DNA of 64,000 nt from Steromphala cineraria (taxonomy: Eukaryota; Mollusca; Gastropoda; Trochida; Trochidae): NCBI GenBank assembly GCA_916613615.1, contig OU744730.1:992001-1056000 (forward strand), given 5' to 3'. The notes beneath the pieces are model-generated. The model ran no database searches. It was not told where the DNA came from and worked only from the letters and a program-made list of their open reading frames with translations. The stretch's first letter is position 1, and every line of letters starts with the position of its first letter. This document shows, one piece after another, positions 1 through 9,139 of this stretch. A program made the translations under genes and the position numbers.

Positions 1-876
1 TAGTTAGCCAAGCTTACTTAATTGAAGACTTTATCACCTGATAGTTAGCAAAGCTCACCCAATTGAAGACTATTCACTGACAGCCAAGCATCTACCATTG
101 TACCAAGCCTATATCCAGTGATAAATTAAGGTAAGTTTGTTTTATCTTCATTATTTACTTTTTTTCAAAATACCCAATTCATCAGCTTGACCCTAAATTA
201 AGATGAAATTGTTTGAAAGAAGAACTGATATTCAATTTTAAAAAAATGGCACGACTCATGATTGTATTTCAGGCTAATAATTCTCGTTTACAAGCGACAA
301 GGACTTCTTTCTTTCATTTTTAAAAAAATCTATCCAAAATATTTTTCTTACAAATTAACAAAAAAATGGCAATATATAGCCACAGCCTTTCTCAATGTGC
401 TCACTGGAGTACTAGACCACAAAATATGCAATACCGTTTTGATTACTCAATTGATAGACAAGGAATAAACGAACTTAAAAGTATTGTGAAATGTAGATAT
501 TGAAAGGTAATGGTAATGTTCGAAAATACATGATCAAGAAGGAATTGATGAATTATGTTGTTCTGTGATTATTTTGGAAAGTTCTGAAATAATAATTTTG
601 ATCTTATTTGCAATTACCTATTCTTCTTTACAATTCTAAGAGTAAAAAGGTTTCAAATATCTTTTAAGGTTAAAAACCTAGGTTTCTAATCAAAGTATCG
701 TCAGTGATCTTTTGTCCTCTAAGATAGTTTGCTTTACACAACTCAGCTTGATATGATATGCGTACCTTGCCAAATCTCAACAATGGAGCTGCATGTCAGA
801 AACTCTTATATCGAAGACAACAAGACCACCACAGGGTCTCAAATTACTGAAGTACAGGTTCTCATTATTCATATAG
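1..876 (+). repeat. Dispersed long repeat, copy A, left part
   Basis: This stretch aligns by eye at roughly 88-90% with about 30780-31672, so it is the left part of a repeat whose second copy (B) lies 30 kb away. The window begins inside it. Near its left end a short segment (TAGTTAGC..AAGCTCACCC) is present twice in tandem. Both copies keep a good splice-donor-like string, AAG|GTAAG (junction at 130/131 here, 30886/30887 in B), so the repeat may have captured a 5' exon; this is inference. No protein coding is recognisable. The part after about 683 reappears on the far side of the inserted LINE. Confidence 0.75.
683..876 (+). repeat. Left flank copy of duplicated LINE target
   Basis: The 194 bases abutting the LINE 3' end match the 234 bases abutting its 5' end. 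The left copy lacks about 40 bases after TCTAATCAAAGTATCG and differs at a few positions. Position and orientation fit an unusually long target-site duplication. A pre-existing tandem duplication or conversion from a related repeat copy is the alternative. Confidence 0.6.
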
Positions 877-996
877 TGATAATTGTTTATTCAAGAGTAA
901 ATAAGGCCACCGGCCCATATTACAAGTCAAATACATAATATATATAACAATATTATGGAGCACCATTTGATGTGATGTACAGACGTTTGGTAAAGA
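877..996 (-). other. LINE 3' UTR and terminus
   Basis: A short 3' untranslated tail follows the ORF2 stop. It contains a GGCC-flanked element (GGGCCGGTGGCC) and AATAAAC close to the terminus. Such short structured tails are recognised by the cognate RT in CR1/L2-like elements; that role is inferred here. Confidence 0.6.
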
Positions 997-3900
997 TTAA
1001 CTTATGTTGAGAAACTTTGCACGTTTTTTAAGTCCAAGGAAAATATATTTTGCAAGGCTGTTTATAATAAATATATTATCACTTTTACAAAGCAAAATAG
1101 ATTTCTGTTGAGATGGCAATGTACAGTAATAATATGGAAGAATGCTATTCCTTAGGTCTGAATAAAAGGGACACTGTAATAGGAAGTGAAATTCTGTTTC
1201 TTGCACAGGTACTATACACAAAGGACACAGTCGATCTTCTGGTTTGATATTCAATCTCCGTCCAACTTCAACCATTAAATTGTGGTTTGAACACCGAAAC
1301 TTACATAGAGCAATACGATAAGCACTGACATTTACCGATGATAGGTATTTTTCATATACATGGAAGTCCTTAATTTGTACATAGAACTTTAATTTAGAAT
1401 ACTGCAGAATATGTCCCATCCATGATTGTTTCTCGACATCTATGCATCGTTGCTTAAACAAATTCCGAAACCGTTTGACATTATCTACACCTTGGACGAC
1501 CCATGAAAGTCCGAAACCCATACTGAATAATAACTCCTTTACCTTCGAGGCCCAACAATCTATTCCTTTCTCTGCCAACTTATATTGATAGGAGTAAATG
1601 TGTTTAAGAATGACATTTTCCTGCTGGTAAAGTAATCTCAACCAATAACTTATAATTTTGATATATTGATTCGCCTTTAGTGAGTAACGACCAAGTTCTC
1701 CTCTAGCGACGATATTTGGTGTACTTCTTCCAAGATGTAAAATATCATTTAGAAACTTATCATGTACACGAATAATATTAGGTGAGGGATGAAAGCCCCA
1801 GACTTCACTCCCATACAGCAGAATTGGACTGATCTTGACATCAAATATATGGATTAAAACCTGAAGGGAAAGATTAGAAAAATTATGGATGCTTGAACGT
1901 AGTATAGATAAAACCTTTACTGCCTGCTCTGATAATGTCTTTTGTGTAATAAACCATGAACCTGAGGAGGAAAACTGGACTCCTAAGTACTTATATGAGG
2001 AGACTATTTCAACCTGATTGTTGTTTAAGGAAAAATGTTCATATCTTCTAAGTCTACCACCTTTGCGAAAGACAATAACTTTAGTTTTATCAACGTTAAT
2101 TTTGAGTTGCCACTTATCACAATATGCTGACATCTTGTCTATTCTCTTTTGAAGGCCTCTAACTGTACTGTCAAACATAGCAATATCATCAGCAAAAAGC
2201 AAAATAAAGAGTTCCATCAAATCTATATCAATACACCTTTGATTATCTGAGGACAAATAGCCAATTATATCATTTATAAAGAAAGAGAAAAGAAATGGTG
2301 ATAACTGACAGCCTTGTCTAACTCCAAACAAACAATCAAAGAAAATAGTGTTACCACCCTTCATAGAGACACATGCCTTGACCTTGTTATACATGTTATT
2401 GAGGAGACGAAACATTTTACCTTTAATATTTCCTGTCCAAAGCTTATAAAACAAACCCTGTCTTACAATTGAATCAAAAGCGGATTTTAGATCAATAAAA
2501 ACACAGTATAGCCTTCCCTTATGAAGTGATAGGTACTTGGAAATGATGGTATCAAGGATAAAAATATTATCGATAGTCTGGAAACCTTTACGAAAACCTG
2601 CTTGCTCAGATGCGAAAAACTTTTCATCTTCGGCCCATCTATTTAGTCTGTAGCTTAGAACTTTAGCAAATATCTTACCGCTTACTTCTAATAATGTGAT
2701 AGGTCTATAATTAGCAGGATCGTTGATACTTCCCTTCTTATGAATAGGCAAGATGACCCCGAGTGTCCATTCCCGTGGGTACACACCAGACGATAAGATC
2801 AAATTGAATAATGACACAAGCATATCAAAACAAAATGGAGGTGCTTTCTTAAAAAACTCCACAGGGATTCCACTGAGGCCTGGTGCCTTACCCGTTTGCA
2901 TACTATCTATTGCATAGCGTACTTCCTCGAGGGTTATATGTTTATCTAAAGAAGTAGAATCAGATGTAACCTCAATCAGACTGTCACTGATAGAGTTAAC
3001 AAAACTAGAGACATATTCATAAAACTCAAACTCATTTTCACAAACATTTGTGCCTTGGAATAATAAACTAAAATGTAGGACCCATTCTTCGGGTTTAATA
3101 CTATTTTTACTAACATGGGGTTTTGTCTTTATGCATGACCACAAGAGTTTATTATTATTATGTAATAGGGCATCAGACAGTTGTTTGGACATCATTTCTC
3201 GAGCACACGCTATTTTTTGTTTACACAAGCCCTTATACAGTGATCTTGTTGATGTATATTGTTCTCTCACGTAATCACTGTTACTTGCATGAACTGCACG
3301 TAATAAGCGTCTTGCCTTCGTGCGAGCAATCATACATTCATTATCGAACCAGTTATCTCCCTTGCCTGACAATTTCCACGCGCAGGATTTCTTCTTAAAA
3401 CTACTAGCACATTTCAGAAACAATTTTCCATAATGTTCAACAGCATGATCTATCATTCCAGAGTTCAAATATTGATAAAATAAATTACGATCGTTGTCAG
3501 AGATAGAGTTCCAACTGTTAGTGTAATCCCGCTCAAGGTTATCTTTCCAGACATAACGTTGTTGTTCTGACAGTTTAACAAGAGGTTGATTGACATTTTG
3601 GATGTCTATTTCAAGTTCATAGGTCACAGGTACATGAGAAGATTCAATCTGGTCATCAACGTTAAAGTCACAGAATTTCTGTATTGTGGAGGCAGGACAC
3701 AACACATAGTCAACAACACTATAACCTTTGTTAGCGAAACATGTAATTTTTCCTATACCAGCATCTTTGAAAAGTCTACCGTTACATATACGAAGACCAG
3801 TTTGTTTACAAAGTTCAAGAAGCGCTAAACCACGTTTGTTTATATTTTTATCCTGTGATTTCCTAGCGGATATGTAATCATCAGATATATAATTTAAGTC

Positions 3901-4455
3901 ATTATCAATAGGTAAGTATACAGGGTCGTCATTTACAATAAAATCTTTCAGTGACCCATCTCCAGTGCGGGCATTTAAGTCTCCTTGAACAATAATATAA
4001 CAGCTTGGATAAGTTGATCTGAATTCAGTGACATCATGTTCAATAATTTCAAACAACGGTTCATTAGAAAACTCACTAGAGCCATCTGGTGAGAAATACA
4101 CAGTGCCCAACAATAAATATTGATTTTTATATCTAACCAGTATCCATAAAATATCTTTACATGAACTTGGTAATACTTTTACATACTGAGCGATAGAGTC
4201 TGTGACTAAAACTACTATACCTCCAGAGTTCCTAATAGCACGATCCGCTTTTTGTCTCGAGCTATTGAACATGGTATATCCAGGTATGGAAATTACATCG
4301 TTTTCACAGGTCCATGTTTCAACTAGTGAAATGATATCAAACAATGTCAAATAATTACGAAATTCGGGGTTTCCTAGTTTTCCTTTCAAACCCTCGACGT
4401 TCCAGACGACACAGCTCCAGTACTGTGTAGAATTCGTAGGGCTTCGGCCACATCC
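997..4455 (-). CDS. LINE ORF2: APE endonuclease plus reverse transcriptase
   Basis: Endonuclease and reverse transcriptase of the LINE, which nick the target and copy the RNA by target-primed reverse transcription. The frame opens directly after the ORF1 stop. Numbering from the TTG at 4389 as residue 1: the endonuclease starts about 9 codons upstream (WNVEGL), with VETW at 23-26, GDLNAR at 136-141 and SSHVP at 250-254, where most relatives have SDH. RT blocks include FIDLKSAFDS (631-640) and FADD (732-735). A CCHC knuckle sits at C1055, C1058, H1068 and C1073. No RNase H follows. The first in-frame AUG is codon 40, beyond catalytic E24, so initiation there would remove part of the nuclease. 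The 4455 boundary is the first codon after the stop, not a proven start. Confidence 0.9.
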   Translation of the reverse strand, partial: GCGRSPTNSTQYWSCVVWNVEGLKGKLGNPEFRNYLTLFDIISLVETWTCENDVISIPGYTMFNSSRQKADRAIRNSGGIVVLVTDSIAQYVKVLPSSCKDILWILVRYKNQYLLLGTVYFSPDGSSEFSNEPLFEIIEHDVTEFRSTYPSCYIIVQGDLNARTGDGSLKDFIVNDDPVYLPIDNDLNYISDDYISARKSQDKNINKRGLALLELCKQTGLRICNGRLFKDAGIGKITCFANKGYSVVDYVLCPASTIQKFCDFNVDDQIESSHVPVTYELEIDIQNVNQPLVKLSEQQRYVWKDNLERDYTNSWNSISDNDRNLFYQYLNSGMIDHAVEHYGKLFLKCASSFKKKSCAWKLSGKGDNWFDNECMIARTKARRLLRAVHASNSDYVREQYTSTRSLYKGLCKQKIACAREMMSKQLSDALLHNNNKLLWSCIKTKPHVSKNSIKPEEWVLHFSLLFQGTNVCENEFEFYEYVSSFVNSISDSLIEVTSDSTSLDKHITLEEVRYAIDSMQTGKAPGLSGIPVEFFKKAPPFCFDMLVSLFNLILSSGVYPREWTLGVILPIHKKGSINDPANYRPITLLEVSGKIFAKVLSYRLNRWAEDEKFFASEQAGFRKGFQTIDNIFILDTIISKYLSLHKGRLYCVFIDLKSAFDSIVRQGLFYKLWTGNIKGKMFRLLNNMYNKVKACVSMKGGNTIFFDCLFGVRQGCQLSPFLFSFFINDIIGYLSSDNQRCIDIDLMELFILLFADDIAMFDSTVRGLQKRIDKMSAYCDKWQLKINVDKTKVIVFRKGGRLRRYEHFSLNNNQVEIVSSYKYLGVQFSSSGSWFITQKTLSEQAVKVLSILRSSIHNFSNLSLQVLIHIFDVKISPILLYGSEVWGFHPSPNIIRVHDKFLNDILHLGRSTPNIVARGELGRYSLKANQYIKIISYWLRLLYQQENVILKHIYSYQYKLAEKGIDCWASKVKELLFSMGFGLSWVVQGVDNVKRFRNLFKQRCIDVEKQSWMGHILQYSKLKFYVQIKDFHVYEKYLSSVNVSAYRIALCKFRCSNHNLMVEVGRRLNIKPEDRLCPLCIVPVQETEFHFLLQCPFYSDLRNSILPYYYCTLPSQQKSILLCKSDNIFIINSLAKYIFLGLKKRAKFLNIS

Positions 4456-4458
4456 TTA
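4456..4458 (-). promoter_or_regulatory. Single in-frame TAA separating ORF1 and ORF2
   Basis: ORF1 and ORF2 share one reading frame and are separated only by this TAA (context AGC TAA GGA TGT). ORF2 has no AUG before its endonuclease core. An AUG overlapping GGATGTGG lies 2 bases past the stop but in another frame, which soon closes. Candidate explanations are stop-codon readthrough, termination-reinitiation at a non-AUG codon, or a recent nonsense mutation in a fused polyprotein. Confidence 0.65.
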
Positions 4459-5376
4459 GCTCTCGGTGTCGTGGGTCATCTCAGGGTCTGATACCGGGGG
4501 TCGGGTGAAGGATTTCACGATTCTCACCATCTTCAATTGTTTGCCTTCGTCGTTCCAAGTGTAGAGTTTATCTTCAATTTGTAATTTGTCATACCGAAGG
4601 ATGGCAAACTTGTTTTCAGCACGAGCTTGATCCATGAACGTTTTCAGTTTTCTTCGAATGTCTCTCACCCGGTCTGTAAAGTCCTGTGAAATGTTGATAG
4701 GGGATCCTTTCAGATGTTTGGACGCTTTCAGAATCTTCGTCTTCTGTTCCATATTGTGAAGTTTTATCATCACTGGACGATTTGTAGATGACCTCGTCGG
4801 GAGACGTCTCACAGAATCAATCTCTATCCTGTCTGTCACGCCAAGTGTATTTTCTATGACGTCACGTACTTTCCTTTCTACCTCATCTGTTTTCTCCCCG
4901 GTATTTTCTTCAAGGTTATGGAATATCAAATTAAACTTTTTAGACTGGCTTTCGAGTGTGTCCATTTTGTAGGTAAGAGTTCCAACACGTTTTCTCAATT
5001 CACAGTTTTCTTCAGAAAGCGTTGCTATATCTCGCTCAACACGCTCGATTTTCGAAGATAGTTTATCAAAGTTCTCGTTCATTTCCTTTCTCATAAGTTT
5101 TACCTCCTTCATAACGTCGATAATGCACATATCACCTTCCAGTGTTGTCTGTCTTGTTTTCGGAGGGCCGGGGTTTGTTTCGACATCATTTCCAAGCAGG
5201 AGTAACAGCGATAAGAACAGGCACAATCTGAGACCCAGCTTCATACTCGACCACGGCGCGTGCAGCACGTGCAGTTTCATGGCGGCCTTTCGTCTACCAC
5301 GTTTCAGCATAAACATGAGAAAGGATGATTGGAACCCGCCAATTCGCATTCTGTACATTGCCAGTTCACAACCCAT
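4456..5376 (-). CDS. LINE ORF1: 2A-leader, coiled-coil RNA-binding protein
   Basis: ORF1 protein, presumed RNA chaperone of the retrotransposon particle. Residues 45-62 form a leucine-rich hydrophobic segment like a signal peptide. It is followed at once by the 2A ribosome-skipping motif DVETNPGP (64-71). Residues about 90-147 are heptad-rich and predicted coiled coil. FNLIFHNLEE (148-157) opens an L1-ORF1-like RRM region and the segment to about 290 resembles the L1 C-terminal domain. Several Met codons could start it (1, 7, 10, 21, 23, 33, 45); M45 at 5242-5244 gives the compact leader typical of 2A/signal hybrids. 2A motifs are known in CR1-like LINEs of echinoderms and molluscs; translation from M45 is inference. 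Confidence 0.88.
   Translation of the reverse strand: MGCELAMYRMRIGGFQSSFLMFMLKRGRRKAAMKLHVLHAPWSSMKLGLRLCLFLSLLLLLGNDVETNPGPPKTRQTTLEGDMCIIDVMKEVKLMRKEMNENFDKLSSKIERVERDIATLSEENCELRKRVGTLTYKMDTLESQSKKFNLIFHNLEENTGEKTDEVERKVRDVIENTLGVTDRIEIDSVRRLPTRSSTNRPVMIKLHNMEQKTKILKASKHLKGSPINISQDFTDRVRDIRRKLKTFMDQARAENKFAILRYDKLQIEDKLYTWNDEGKQLKMVRIVKSFTRPPVSDPEMTHDTES
5164..5187 (-). other. 2A ribosome-skipping motif (DVETNPGP)
   Basis: The coded octapeptide matches the 2A consensus D(V/I)ExNPGP exactly. Known 2A peptides stop peptide-bond formation between the last G and P, so the leader is released and translation continues with P. Here the motif lies one turn after a hydrophobic leader, the arrangement known from dual-function 2A signal sequences in sea urchin. 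Confidence 0.92.
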
Positions 5377-5525
5377 GCTTTTAAGTCACTTGAGTTACTT
5401 TGCTGAATGAAATTTAGCAGAAAATTTCTCTTTAGAGCGTTGGTTTTAAATTGTTTTACGGAGCTCCTGTGACATGCGACCACTCGTTTCGACCGCTAGG
5501 TGGCGCTCCCCAACAGTAACCCTTT
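5377..5525 (-). other. LINE 5' leader
   Basis: About 150 bases between the repeat flank and the first ORF1 Met codon. They contain a GC-richer stretch (GGTGGCGCTCC region, 5502-5513) and no ORF. It may hold the internal promoter, but no canonical TATA or DPE could be assigned. Confidence 0.5.
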
Positions 5526-5774
5526 TTTCTAATCATAGTATCATAGCTCATTTATCTGAAATCAAAAAGAAATTAAATGTCACATTTGGATTTTTTGTCC
5601 TCTAAGATAGTTTGCTTTACACAACTCAGCTTGATATGATATGCGTACCTTGCCAAATCTCAACAATGGAGCTGGATGTCAGAAACTCTTATATGGAACA
5701 CGACAAGACCACCACAGGGTCTCAAATTACTGAAGTACAGGTTCTCATTATTCATATAGGTAGTCATTCAACCA
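5526..5774 (+). repeat. Right flank copy, identical to copy B
   Basis: These 249 bases are identical, base for base, to 31439-31687, whereas flanking parts of copies A and B differ by roughly 8-12%. The first 234 bases are also the right-hand duplicate of the LINE target. Recent sequence exchange with a B-like copy would explain the identity block. Confidence 0.75.
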
Positions 5775-6298
5775 GTATAGCTTATCGTCCTCGGTCCAGC
5801 TATTTCTCATACCATTTCTTATAGGGAGGCATTTGAAAGATAACTAGATAAGAACGTGAATATATTGCACGCTCAACGATCTTTTAGTTTTGAAAGGATT
5901 GATAGACAAAAACTGACACCAAGAAACAATTTACATTTTAAAAACTGAAATATGAAATGATCTTAAATGCATGTTGTCAGTTGAGTTGTCATTGATAGTT
6001 GAAACTTAAACCTTTAATTGTTCAACATTCATAAACGTCACGCTAAACTTAACTGTCAATAGTGAATTTTGACGACCCCCTTTCTTACTGAAAGAAACGC
6101 CTTAAAACCCCAATAGAAAATCTCCTGAATCCACAAAAGCCACCATTGTTCCTACATTTCTATAATTGCACTCCCATATAGGTTTTAGATATCCCGAAAC
6201 ACAACTACATAGTTATATTTTCACTGCACGAAGGCTCATGTCTGATACCGTCATTAACATTCTCATTTAGTGACACATCAAGGGTTGGCATGTTCTGA
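5775..6298 (+). repeat. Dispersed long repeat, copy A, right unique part
   Basis: It continues the repeat after the LINE and aligns with about 31688-32222 at about 92% with small indels. No ORF or motif beyond the repeat homology was seen. Confidence 0.7.
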
Positions 6299-6795
6299 TG
6301 TTCTCGTGAAGACTGGTAACAGGTGACAGGGGCACTTAGAGTTCTTCTATAGCCTATTAGCTAAGTTCTCGTGAAGTCTAGTAACAGGTGACAGGGGCAC
6401 TTTGAGTTCTTTTTTGCCTATTAGCTAAGTTCTCGTGAAGTCTAGTAACAGGTGACAAGGGCACTTAGAGTTCTTCGTAGCCTATTAGCTAAGTTCTTGT
6501 GAAGTCTAGTAACAGGTGACAGGGGCACTTTGAGTTCTTCTTAGCCTATTAGCTAAGTTCTCGTGAAGTCTAGTAACAGGTGACAGGGGCACTTAGAGTT
6601 CTTTGTAGCCTATTAGCTAAGTTCTCGTGAAGTCTAGTAACAAATGACAGGGGCACTTAGAGTTCTTCTATAGCCTATTAGCTAAGTTCTCGTGAAGTCT
6701 AGTTACAGGTGACAGGGGCACTTAGAGTTCTTCGTAGCCTATTAGCTAAGTTCTCGTGAAGTCTAGTGACAGGTGACAGGGGCACTTTGAGTTCA
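6299..6795 (+). repeat. 64/65-bp minisatellite, about 8 units
   Basis: Tandem units begin GTTCTCGTGAAGTCTAGTAA and contain ACAGGTGACAGGGGCACT and CCTATTAGCTAA. Length alternates 64/65 bp according to whether the unit has TTCGTAGCC or TTCTATAGCC. It is the same array as the one ending copy B, but six times shorter. Confidence 0.95.
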
Positions 6796-7637
6796 TTATT
6801 TCATAAAATTTCCAAGCGATTTGATAAAATTTTAAGTTCAACACTCGTATACAATGTAATACTCAATTACAATTACAAAACGTGTAAGAAAACGGAATCT
6901 CATTGCTGAACTTTACATTATATGTTTGATTTATTACTGCTTCATTTACATTACATTGTCTTCCAATAGGAATCTTTTATCATCACTGTATATTTACCCT
7001 AAAAAGTCCTACTGCCCCTTTAACATGTCATTTAAAATGATTTAAAGGTGAAAATACACTGAATAAGGAATAAGGAATTTGTTTACGATTGCTTTAGTGA
7101 CCTTTACCCAATGTTACTAATCGACTCGAAAAGCCCTGTCTTGTCCACAAAGGGTTAATTCAAAAGTATATTTTGAAAATGAAACGTTTATATTTTCCCT
7201 TTGAATTTTAACATGTAATTTTACTTTATTTTCTTATTTTACTTCAACATAAATATCGTTGTTTTTGTTTGTTGTTGAAATCCGTGAATATTCTACATTA
7301 CATTTATACTCTAGAATTAAAACTGTATATATTCTTAAAACTTATCTTGTTTCTGTTAAATCTAAAGAAGCAAAGCGTTGAATTACTTTGTTAAGAATTG
7401 GTGAGCTTCCCATACACAAGAATACTTTTAGATGATGATTCCTCGTCAATTCGTTATTGCAAAGTATGTAAATCAAATTGTATATAGGATGAATTTATTT
7501 TTCTTTATAAATGTCTAGGGTATAATTATATAGGCGTAAAATATTTTGAAAATATACCTTTGTAAATTAATGGAGATATAATTATCCATAATCACCAAAG
7601 CAGTAATCTATCATATCTTTTGTCAATTTCATAATCT
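6796..7637. other. AT-rich spacer with a MITE fragment
   Basis: No ORF is credible. The only recognisable item is the truncated TTAA MITE at about 6880-7023. The rest is A/T-rich sequence with short homopolymer runs. Confidence 0.5.
6880..7023 (-). mobile_element. Truncated TTAA MITE (AGGGGCAGTAGC family)
   Basis: The end CTACTGCCCCTTTAA matches the terminal inverted repeat of the complete copies. The upstream bases follow the same internal order (GCTGAACTTTAC, TTACTGCTTCATTTA, TTGTCTTCCAATAGG) in diverged form. The opposite terminus is missing. Confidence 0.7.
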
Positions 7638-7649
7638 GTTAAAGATGCC

Positions 7650-7989
7650 TTTAAGGGGCAGTAGCACTTTTTTGGGGGGTGTCGGGGAAAATGAAAATAA
7701 ATGGTTTCAATTGAACGAAAATGGATTTAAACTAAATGGAGGAGTAATAATTTTAATATAGTACTTGAAGTTTAGCCATGCGATTCCCTCTTCTTACAAA
7801 AGATGAATTAAAGGTGTTCACACAAAATGGCCGCCAATGGATTTTCATACTTTGTCCTCGGACTATGGATGATTGGCTTGTGTAATGAGATTGTTGACAC
7901 TGTCAAAATGATATATTTAGCATTCACTTACAATTATCAATGACAAATTTAAACATATATAAAATTATCAAATGCTACTGCCCCTTTAA
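7650..7989 (+). mobile_element. TTAA MITE inserted in tandem unit 1
   Basis: Non-autonomous element with TIR AGGGGCAGTAGCAC at one end and GCTACTGCCCCT at the other, flanked by TTAA (left flank now TTTA by one substitution). TTAA target duplication is the hallmark of piggyBac-type transposition. The internal GGCCGCCAATGGATTTTCAT and GATGATTGGCTTGTG are shared with the copies near 19.2 and 25.7 kb. It has no coding capacity. Confidence 0.85.
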
Positions 7990-8233
7990 TTTCACGGATA
8001 AATTTGGATTGAAAATATGCAACGGTTTCACTTATCTTACAAGTTCAATTTGTACGTGGGGTAAAGGCCTTTGTACAGAAATACATGATCGATTGATTGT
8101 TTTTTATGATTACATTTTCCGTTTTCTTTTGTGTGTTTCTTTCATAGCAATTTCAGTCAATCAAACCTGTTTACATATAACAAAAGCAACATTATTTAAA
8201 ACATTTATTGTTTCATGTTATGTTAAAGATGCC

Positions 8234-8237
8234 TTAA
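8234..8237 (+). other. Empty TTAA target site (tandem unit 2)
   Basis: GATGCC-TTAA-TTTCACAGATAA is the unoccupied paralogue of the MITE insertion point in the preceding unit. It gives a within-window record of the pre-insertion sequence. Confidence 0.85.
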
Positions 8238-8450
8238 TTTCACAGATAACTTTTGATTGAAAATATGCAAGTTGAATTTGTACGTGGGGCGAGGGCCTTT
8301 GTACTGAAATACATGATCGATTGATTGTTTTTTTGATGATTTAATTTTTCCCTTTTTTCTTTTTGGTGTTTATTTCATAGCAATTTCTGTCAATCAAATC
8401 TGTTTACATATAACAAAAGCAACATAATTTAAACAAATATTTTCCAAATA

Positions 8451-9139
8451 AAACGTGAATCCTTCTGTTATGTTTCTAAATCATCATTTTAGTGATTTTA
8501 TATCTACATTTTTTATGCAAAAGATTAAATAAAAATAAGTTGTGACAAAAATATGCTCATAAACTTTGTCTTCATTTTCCTTAGGGGGTTTTAAGACTTC
8601 CATGTGTTAATGAACAATATTTTTTTTGTAAATCATATTCAGTAATTTCTTCTTAGTACTCAAACAAAATATTCTGCCGATTTCAGTCAGTTTATCCAAA
8701 TGTTTGCGTAGAAAGATAGAACCACATTTAACGATTGGATCGAGTTATGGTTCACTGGATTTGTGATGTATTAGGTAGTCTGAATAAGTAACAAGTTTGA
8801 AATATTAAGCAATTCTAGCCAAATTGTATAAGATAAAGTACTCAATATCATCTTTGATTCTGTCCACAGCTTGGTCTTGGATTTGTAAAAGCATTATTTT
8901 AATATAATTAAACTTATTAATCAACTTTATATCTGTGTTTAAATGGCTTCTGGTAGCGTAAGGAATACCATTCCATTGATTAACACTTTCTTTATTCTTA
9001 TGTTGACCCCGTTTCGGTATAGATTCTTACACTGTATCAAGCATATGGAAATGCAAATGAGAGGTACGGTAAATTATACAGTCGGTAGTAACTGTAAGAA
9101 TATTCCCAATCACTATTATAATATCAGCATCGTTGTGTT
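8451..9139. other. Unannotated AT-rich spacer
   Basis: No repeat partner, long ORF or RNA-like structure was recognised. The short ORF here has no family resemblance. Confidence 0.4.

Larger units (their letters stand above)
877..5525 (-). mobile_element. Near-intact non-LTR retrotransposon (LINE) of the CR1/L2-like group
   Basis: A two-ORF LINE lies on the minus strand. A short 5' leader (5377-5525) precedes ORF1 (coiled coil, 2A leader). ORF2 follows with APE endonuclease, reverse transcriptase and a C-terminal CCHC knuckle, then a short 3' UTR. The 3' end reads GGCCGGTGGCC..TTGAATAAACAATTATCAC and has no long poly(A), as in many CR1/jockey-group LINEs. There is no RNase H domain. About 1440 codons run without a frameshift, broken only by one TAA between ORF1 and ORF2, so the insertion looks young. 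It interrupts dispersed repeat copy A. Clade assignment within the jockey superfamily is tentative. Confidence 0.88.
7638..8450 (+). repeat. Tandem duplication, about 250-bp unit, first unit MITE-disrupted
   Basis: Both units start TGTTAAAGATGCC and contain GATTGAAAATATGCAA, TTTGTACGTGGGG, GAAATACATGATCGATTGATTG and CATATAACAAAAGCAAC. The first unit carries a 340-bp MITE after GATGCC. The second, beginning about 8221, has GATGCC-TTAA-TTTCAC at the same place. Confidence 0.85.

Noticed and set aside
729..938. Conserved short ORF beginning MLYTTQLDMICVPCQ, present three times (729, 5612, 31525)
   Set aside because: It is shared only because the DNA repeat is shared; C-termini diverge with the repeat and no selection on the frame is visible. 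Kept as repeat.
3050..3828. Plus-strand ORFs inside the LINE
   Set aside because: Antisense shadows of the ORF2 coding sequence with no domain.
4456..5376. 2A motif as sign of an integrated RNA virus
   Set aside because: The surrounding protein is an L1-like ORF1 followed by LINE endonuclease and RT; no viral polymerase or capsid is present.
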